From: Rugamonas sp. A1-17
GTDB taxonomy: Bacteria > Pseudomonadota > Gammaproteobacteria > Burkholderiales > Burkholderiaceae_D
Reading direction: 5' to 3'
DNA: 64,000 nucleotides
Assembly (NCBI GenBank): GCA_025548565.1
Contig: JAJLPB010000014.1
Span: forward strand, 124,001 to 188,000
Positions 58,596 through 64,000 of the stretch are shown here, piece after piece. The notes beneath the pieces are model-generated. The model worked only from the letters and a program-made list of their open reading frames with translations. It did no database searches and was not told the DNA's origin. Each line of letters opens with the position of its first letter. Position 1 is the stretch's first letter. A program made the position numbers and the translations under genes.

Positions 58596-61220
58596 ATGAA
58601 ACACCGACACCACTCCAGGACCGCCATCGCGGCGGCCGTAGCGATGACCTTGTCCCTGCACGCGGTCGCGGCGCGGGCCGGCGCCGAAGAACGGGCCCAG
58701 GCCCTGCTTGCCCGCATGAGCCTGGAAGAAAAGGCCAGCCAGCTGCAGCACGACTCGCCCGCCATCGCGCGCCTCGGCATTCCGGGCTACAACTGGTGGA
58801 ACGAGGGATTGCACGGCGTCGCGCGGGCCGGCAAGGCCACCGTGTTCCCGCAGGCGATCGGACTGGCCGCGACCTGGGACAGCGCGCTGATGGCCCGTGT
58901 CGGCGACACGGTCGCCACCGAATTCCGCGCCAAGTACCTCGAATCCGTCGGGCCGGACGGCGGCACCGGCATGTACCGTGGCCTGACGGTCTGGTCGCCC
59001 AATGTCAACATCTTCCGCGATCCGCGCTGGGGCCGCGGGCAGGAGACCTATGGCGAAGACCCCTTCCTGACATCGCGCATCGGCGTCGCCTATGTGCGCG
59101 GCCTGCAGGGCGACGATCCCGGCGCGCCCAAGGTCTCGGCCACGGTCAAGCACTTCGCGGTGCACAGCGGCCCCGAGTCGGACCGCCACCGGGAGGACGT
59201 CCATCCTTCACCGCACGACCTGACCGAGACCTATCTGCCGGCCTTCCACGCCACCATCACCGAAGGCCAGGCGCTGTCCATCATGTGCGCCTACAACGCG
59301 GTGGACGGCGTGCCGGCCTGCGCCAACGAACACCTGCTCAAGGACTATCTGCGCGGCGCCTGGAAATTCCAGGGCCACGTGGTGTCCGATTGCGGCGCGG
59401 TGGCCGACATCCACACGGACGGCGCGCACCGCTACACCGGCACGCCCGAGCAGGCGGTGGCGGCGGCCATCAAGGCCGGCACCGACGTGTTCTGCGAATT
59501 CCACGACGCCCCGACGGCGGCGCCGGCCACCACGGTGCGCGCGGTCCGGCAGGGCCTGCTGGCCGAAGCCGACGTCGACCGCGCGGTGCTGCGCCTGCTC
59601 GAGGCGCGCATCCGCCTCGGCTTGCTCGACGCGCCGGACCGGCGGCCCTTCCCTGCTATCCACGCCGGCGACTACGACACCCCGGCCCATCGCGCGCTGA
59701 ACCTGCAGGCCGCGCGCCAGTCGCTGGTGCTGCTGAAGAACGATGGCCTGCTGCCGTTGAAACAGGCGCCCCGGCGCATCGCCGTGATCGGCCCGAACGC
59801 GGCCAGCGTCGATGCGCTGGTCGGCAACTACAACGGCACGCCGTCGCACCCGGTCACGGTGCTGGACGGCCTGCGCGCCCGCTTCCCGCAGGCGCAGGTG
59901 ACGCACATCGAGGGCACGGGCTGGGTCGCCCCGCCGCTGCAGGACGTGCCGCCGGCCAGCCTGTGCCTCGACGAGGCCTGCACCCAGGCCGGCGTCCGGC
60001 AGGAGCGCTACGACAACCCCGGCCTGGAGGGCGCGCCGGCGGCGGTCGACACCGTTCCCAAAGCCGGCGACAAATGGGGCTGGCCCAACGCCCACGACCA
60101 CCACGCCTCGGTGCGCTGGAGCGGCTACCTGCGCGCCAGCGAGAGCGGTCCGCATCATTTCCGGCTGAGCGGCAACCAGGGCTATCGCATCCGCGTCGAC
60201 GGACAACTGGTGGCCGATATGTGGGACCTGGCATGGCCGACCTCGAAAACCGAGCTCAACCTGACCGCCGGCAAGGTGTACCGGATCGAGATCGAGGCCC
60301 GGCAGACCGGATGGGACGGCGAGCAGCAGCTGCAATGGACCAAGCCGAGCTTTGACGACACGGCGGCGCTGGAGGCGGCCCGCGCGGCCGACCTCGTGGT
60401 GTTCGTCAGCGGCCTGACCTGGCAGCTGGAGGGCGAGGAGATGAGCGTGCACGCGCCCGGCTTCGCCGGTGGCGACCGCACCAGCCTGGACCTGCCGGCG
60501 CCGCAGGAAAATCTGCTCGAACGGCTGGGCGCGCTCAACAAGCCCACGGTGCTGGTCAACATGAGCGGCAGCGCCATGGCCCTGAACTGGGCCGACCGGC
60601 ATGTGCCGGCCATCATCCAGGCCTGGTATCCGGGCGGCGAAGGCGGACAGGCCGTGGCCGAACTCATCGCGGGCGACTTCAACCCCGCCGGCCGGCTGCC
60701 GGTGACCTTCTACCGCAGCGCCGCGGACTTGCCGCCGTTTAAGGACTACGGCATGCGGGGACGCACCTACAAATACTTCAAGGGCCAGGCGCTGTATCCG
60801 TTCGGCCATGGCCTGAGCTACACCCGCTTCCGCTACACGCTGGGCGCCGGCGCGCCCAAGGCCGTGTGCGCCGGCTGCGCCGTCGACCTCACCGTGGAGG
60901 TGAAGAACGACGGCCAGCGCGCCGGCGACGAGGTGGTGCAGGTGTATGTCACGCGGCCCGGCGCCGGCGCGCCCAACCGCACCCTGGCCGGCTTCACCCG
61001 CGTCGCGCTGCAGGCCGGCGAGCGGCGCAAGGTGACGTTCAAGCTCGATGCCAAGGCCTTGAGCACGGTCGACACGGCCGGCCAGCGCGTGGTCGAAGCC
61101 GGCCCCGCCGACCTGTGGATCGGTGGCGGACAGCCGGCCGGGGCGACGGTCACGCGGCCGGCGTCCGGCGTGGCGCTGCGGGTGCGCGTGCAAGGCACGC
61201 GCATGCTGCCGCAGTTCTGA
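58596..61220 (+). CDS. Glycoside hydrolase family 3 with PA14 domain, beta-xylosidase/glucosidase type
   Basis: An 874-residue exported enzyme (signal MKHRHHSRTAIAAAVAMTLSLHAVAARA). The GH3 N-terminal barrel has WWNEGLHGVAR, SPNVNIFRDPRWGRGQETYGEDPFL, VKHFAVHSGPE and the nucleophile Asp around residue 268 in VSDCGAV. A PA14 domain is inserted within the C-terminal sandwich (VRWSGYLRASESGPHHFRLSG in part). A fibronectin-III-like domain ends the protein (VEVKNDGQRAGDEVVQVYV). NWWNEGLHG is typical of xylosidase-like GH3 enzymes. The start at 58596 gives the signal peptide. It acts with the GH2 enzyme. Confidence 0.92.
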   Translation: MKHRHHSRTAIAAAVAMTLSLHAVAARAGAEERAQALLARMSLEEKASQLQHDSPAIARLGIPGYNWWNEGLHGVARAGKATVFPQAIGLAATWDSALMARVGDTVATEFRAKYLESVGPDGGTGMYRGLTVWSPNVNIFRDPRWGRGQETYGEDPFLTSRIGVAYVRGLQGDDPGAPKVSATVKHFAVHSGPESDRHREDVHPSPHDLTETYLPAFHATITEGQALSIMCAYNAVDGVPACANEHLLKDYLRGAWKFQGHVVSDCGAVADIHTDGAHRYTGTPEQAVAAAIKAGTDVFCEFHDAPTAAPATTVRAVRQGLLAEADVDRAVLRLLEARIRLGLLDAPDRRPFPAIHAGDYDTPAHRALNLQAARQSLVLLKNDGLLPLKQAPRRIAVIGPNAASVDALVGNYNGTPSHPVTVLDGLRARFPQAQVTHIEGTGWVAPPLQDVPPASLCLDEACTQAGVRQERYDNPGLEGAPAAVDTVPKAGDKWGWPNAHDHHASVRWSGYLRASESGPHHFRLSGNQGYRIRVDGQLVADMWDLAWPTSKTELNLTAGKVYRIEIEARQTGWDGEQQLQWTKPSFDDTAALEAARAADLVVFVSGLTWQLEGEEMSVHAPGFAGGDRTSLDLPAPQENLLERLGALNKPTVLVNMSGSAMALNWADRHVPAIIQAWYPGGEGGQAVAELIAGDFNPAGRLPVTFYRSAADLPPFKDYGMRGRTYKYFKGQALYPFGHGLSYTRFRYTLGAGAPKAVCAGCAVDLTVEVKNDGQRAGDEVVQVYVTRPGAGAPNRTLAGFTRVALQAGERRKVTFKLDAKALSTVDTAGQRVVEAGPADLWIGGGQPAGATVTRPASGVALRVRVQGTRMLPQF

Positions 61221-61228
61221 AAAAACGC

Positions 61229-64000
61229 CTAGAACGAGTAGTTCAACTGGGCGCCAAAGCTGCGCCCGGTGTAGAAGGCCGAGCGCAGCTTCATGCCTAT
61301 GCCCTGCTGCATGTACTGCTTGTAGACCTGGTTGGTCAGGTTGCCGACCTGGGCCCCCATGCGCAGGTTGTCGGTGAGCTTGTACTGGAAGCCGAAATCC
61401 ACCTGGCCGTAGGCGCCGCCCCAGGTCGGCAAGCCGTAGTTGACCGAATACGCGCCGCCCTGGTTCGGGCTGTCCGGGTTGCGGTCGATGCCGTCGCCGC
61501 CGGCGGTGCCGTAGGCATTGGTCGACTGCAGGTACTTGCCGCGCCAGCTGTAGGCCAGGCGCATCGACAGCGGCCCCTTGTCATACAGCAGCGCCGCGTT
61601 GAGCGAGTTGCGCGACAAGCCCGACAGCGGCATGTTGCCGAACACCCGGCCGTCGGTGTCGCAGCCCTGCAGATTGCGCACCTGGTTGGCGTTCAGGGTG
61701 TCCTTCGGCGTACACCAGGCGCCGGTCACCGGGTTGTGATAGGTCGTGCTGCTGTCGATGTAGGTGTAGTTGCCCGACACGCCAAATCCGGACCACAGCC
61801 CCGGCAGTTTGTCGAAATAGGTCTGGAAACCCGCCTCCAGGCCGCTGACGCGCGCGTCCATCCCGTTGACGGGGCCGCTGACCATGAAGTCGTGCGACTG
61901 TCCGGTCACGTCCTTGAGCGGATAGACCGTGGTCTGCGAGATGATCAGGTCGGTGAGGTATTTGCTGAACACCCCCACCGTCGCCGAGCTGGCGCGGCCG
62001 AAGTAGTACTCGGCCGTCAGATCGATGTTGTTCGCCATGACCGGCTTGAGCGCCGTATTGCCGCGCAGGCTGCCGCTGTAGGAGATCGAATCCACCACGG
62101 GCTGCTGGTTCTCGCCCGGCGGCGTATGGGTCTTCACGTCCAGGCCCAGCGTGGTATAGGCCTGCAGCTGATAGAAGTCCGGCCGCGCCATGCCCCGCGA
62201 CAGCGCCATGCGGAACTGCAGTTCGTCGCTGACCTTCATGCGCAAGTTCAGGCTCGGCAGCACCTTGGTGTAGTCGTTCTCGAAGCTCTGTTTCTGCGAC
62301 GATTCCGGGATGTCCGGCACACCCGGCAGCAGCGGTTTCTTGGGCGGCGTGAACAGCGTGTAACCGACCGAGCGCGGATTGGTGCGCACCACGCGCACGC
62401 CGATGTTGCCGTCGATCGGATAAGGCGCCTTGTCGAAGCCAAAGCGCAGCTGGGCATAGGCCGCCTGGGTGCGTTCGTGCTGCTCGTTCAGGCCGGTGGC
62501 ATCGCCGAACGGCGGCAGCTTGAAGCTGCAGTCGTTGCTGCGGCCGGTGGCGTTGGCTTCCTGGCACAGCGTCGTATAGTAGGTGTGCAGCTTGGCGATG
62601 GCGTCGACCGAACCGGTCAGCGCCATGTCCGGCACGAGCACCGCCGCCGGCGCCGGCGCGGTGCCGCCGAAGAAGTTGTCGAACTGGTGCAGGCTGGTGT
62701 TGCCGGCGAAGCGAGGGTCGGCCAAGGCGGCGAACTGGCTCAGCGGCTGCCACGAATTGGGGCCCACCGCCCAGCCCTGCGAGATCTGGGTCCATTCCGA
62801 ATCGTGGGTCGATTGCGTCAACGACGAACGCTCGGTGGCGCGCACGCCGAAGCGCAGGTCGACCAGCACCGGGTGGTCGAAGGTGTACTTGGCATCGATG
62901 CGCGCCGTGTTCATCTTGGCCGTGGCCACGTCCCGGTGCACCTGGGTGAAGCCCCAGTAGTAGTGCGACGGATCGGCCAGGAAGTCCTGGGACGTCTTGT
63001 CGAAGGTGAAGGCCGGCAGGCTGCCGCCCAGGCTCACCGTCTGGCTGGGCACCCAGCCGCCCAAGCCGATGGTGTTGTCGTAGCCGGCGGTCTTGGCCTC
63101 CACGTGTTGCAGGTCGGCCTTGAAAGTCCATGCGTTGCTGGCGTGCCAGGTGCCGGACCAGGACACGTCGCGCGTGTCGGAATCGCGGCCGCTGGCGCGC
63201 GCGTCGGTGCCGAAGCCCAGGCCGCTGCCGAAGCCCAGGCCGCTGTTGCTGGCGTCGCGCAGCGTGCCGGTCACCAGCGCGCCGCGGTCGTCGAACACCG
63301 CGCCCGGATCCACCGTCAGCGTGGCCGGGTTGGTGCCGACGAAGAACGAGTTCTCGCCGGTGTGCATCTTGTACTTCGAGCGCAGGAAGGTGACGTAGGA
63401 CATCAGGTCGCCCTTCTTCCACTGCAGCGCGCCGTACAGGCCGTCGCGCGTGCGCTCATAGGTGTTCGAGCCCCACGACGCGCCCGGAGTCACCCAGCGC
63501 CGGGTGCTGTCGCCGGCGACCAGATCGTCGCGCGAAATGTAGGGACTGATCGACATGCTGTCGCTGCGGGTCGCGATCTTGGAATGCGCCAGGTCGATCA
63601 GCAAGCCGACCTGGCCGATGCCGGTTTCCCAACGGTCCGAGTACAGGCCGGACAGCGACGGCGGCGAAGTCTTCTTGCGCAGCGAGGAGCCGGAGACGTC
63701 GGTCGACAACGCGAACTTGCGTCCCTTGGAGTCGAACGGCAGCGCGGTGCGCAGGTTGACTAGGCCGCCGATGCCGCCCTCGATCTGCTCGGCGGACGGG
63801 TTCTTGTAAACGTCCACGCCGGCCATCAGCTCCGGCGGCACGTCCTCGAAGCTCAGCGAGCGCCCGCCGTTGGCGGAGAACGAGTCGCGGCCGTTGAACT
63901 CGGAGCGCACCTGGCCCGAGCCCAGGCCGCGGATCGACACGCCCGTGCCTTCGGCGGCGAAGTGCGCGATGCCGTCGCCCACGCCCTGCTGCGGGTCGAC
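61229..64000 (-). CDS. TonB-dependent receptor (5' end outside window), probable glycan uptake
   Basis: The frame is open to the last base of the window, so the N-terminus is missing; 923 codons are visible. Plug-domain remnants are present (GVSIRGLGSGQVRSEFNGRDSF, DVPPELMAGVDVYKNPSAEQIEGGIGG), then a long barrel ending FGAQLNYSF with terminal Phe. The form matches the TIGR01782 (Caulobacter-type) receptors tied to sugars. It converges on the GH3 gene with an 8-base gap. By context it imports oligosaccharides released by the two hydrolases; this is inference. Confidence 0.92.
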   Translation of the reverse strand, partial: VDPQQGVGDGIAHFAAEGTGVSIRGLGSGQVRSEFNGRDSFSANGGRSLSFEDVPPELMAGVDVYKNPSAEQIEGGIGGLVNLRTALPFDSKGRKFALSTDVSGSSLRKKTSPPSLSGLYSDRWETGIGQVGLLIDLAHSKIATRSDSMSISPYISRDDLVAGDSTRRWVTPGASWGSNTYERTRDGLYGALQWKKGDLMSYVTFLRSKYKMHTGENSFFVGTNPATLTVDPGAVFDDRGALVTGTLRDASNSGLGFGSGLGFGTDARASGRDSDTRDVSWSGTWHASNAWTFKADLQHVEAKTAGYDNTIGLGGWVPSQTVSLGGSLPAFTFDKTSQDFLADPSHYYWGFTQVHRDVATAKMNTARIDAKYTFDHPVLVDLRFGVRATERSSLTQSTHDSEWTQISQGWAVGPNSWQPLSQFAALADPRFAGNTSLHQFDNFFGGTAPAPAAVLVPDMALTGSVDAIAKLHTYYTTLCQEANATGRSNDCSFKLPPFGDATGLNEQHERTQAAYAQLRFGFDKAPYPIDGNIGVRVVRTNPRSVGYTLFTPPKKPLLPGVPDIPESSQKQSFENDYTKVLPSLNLRMKVSDELQFRMALSRGMARPDFYQLQAYTTLGLDVKTHTPPGENQQPVVDSISYSGSLRGNTALKPVMANNIDLTAEYYFGRASSATVGVFSKYLTDLIISQTTVYPLKDVTGQSHDFMVSGPVNGMDARVSGLEAGFQTYFDKLPGLWSGFGVSGNYTYIDSSTTYHNPVTGAWCTPKDTLNANQVRNLQGCDTDGRVFGNMPLSGLSRNSLNAALLYDKGPLSMRLAYSWRGKYLQSTNAYGTAGGDGIDRNPDSPNQGGAYSVNYGLPTWGGAYGQVDFGFQYKLTDNLRMGAQVGNLTNQVYKQYMQQGIGMKLRSAFYTGRSFGAQLNYSF

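Noticed and set aside
1..64000. tRNA, rRNA, CRISPR arrays, insertion sequences and prophage genes
   Set aside because: No cloverleaf-like sequences, regularly spaced repeats, transposase, integrase or phage structural proteins were recognised on either strand.

Overview
The window looks like chromosomal DNA of a high-GC betaproteobacterium, most likely Oxalobacteraceae (Massilia, Duganella or Janthinobacterium relatives). The signs are strong GC bias at third codon positions, many TonB-dependent receptors, a PEP-CTERM-like protein, a clade-I-type Tat-exported NosZ operon, and a TGGGGTCAAGTCTGACATTC-type intergenic hairpin that I remember from this family. The genus is an inference from general knowledge, not from a search.

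Layout. 1-6.8 kb: the end of a Crp/Fnr regulator, a tautomerase/SDR pair with a divergent LysR gene, a second LysR gene divergent from a DHA2 drug-efflux gene, a short RecQ and a PilZ protein. 6.8-10.8 kb: two translationally coupled exported proteins (one PEP-CTERM-like, one PA-domain metalloprotease-like), a lower-GC nucleotidyltransferase pair, and an OsmC-like protein. 10.9-22.2 kb: a TonB receptor, a 42-bp-arm hairpin element, a branched-chain amino acid binding protein, an aminotransferase homologue lacking its PLP lysine, a hybrid histidine kinase, a solute-binding protein, and a TonB receptor/phosphoesterase operon.

22.4-26.9 kb: a five-gene run encoding a di-haem peroxidase-like lipoprotein, a porin, an exported SGAT-type FMN-binding protein, an ApbE flavin transferase and a four-helix membrane protein. 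This looks like an envelope electron-transfer module. 26.9-36.2 kb: a signalling block with a bacteriohaemerythrin, a PAS-GGDEF-EAL protein, a kinase/HPt/hybrid-kinase phosphorelay operon, an HTH-REC regulator and a divergent HD-GYP regulator with a small XRE gene. FNR-type boxes lie upstream of the haemerythrin and GGDEF-EAL genes.

36.4-46.2 kb: the nitrous oxide reductase operon on the minus strand, in the order nosZ-nosR-nosD-nosF-nosY-nosL-cytochrome c-apbE. It would convert N2O to N2 in the periplasm. NosR takes electrons from the quinol pool, NosDFY and NosL serve copper-site assembly, and ApbE would flavinylate NosR. 46.2-47.9 kb: a TetR gene divergent from a double tautomerase and a VOC protein.

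47.9-55.5 kb: two exported proteins of unknown function, a LuxR-type response regulator, a large Reg_prop/Y_Y_Y sensor kinase, an SDR and an exported alpha/beta hydrolase. A shared CGATAGGG-type motif precedes three of these transcription units. 55.7-64 kb: GH2 and GH3 glycoside hydrolases with a convergent TonB receptor that runs off the window, a probable plant-glycan uptake and degradation locus. No gene-free stretch exceeds 300 bases, and I saw no rRNA, tRNA, CRISPR array or insertion sequence.
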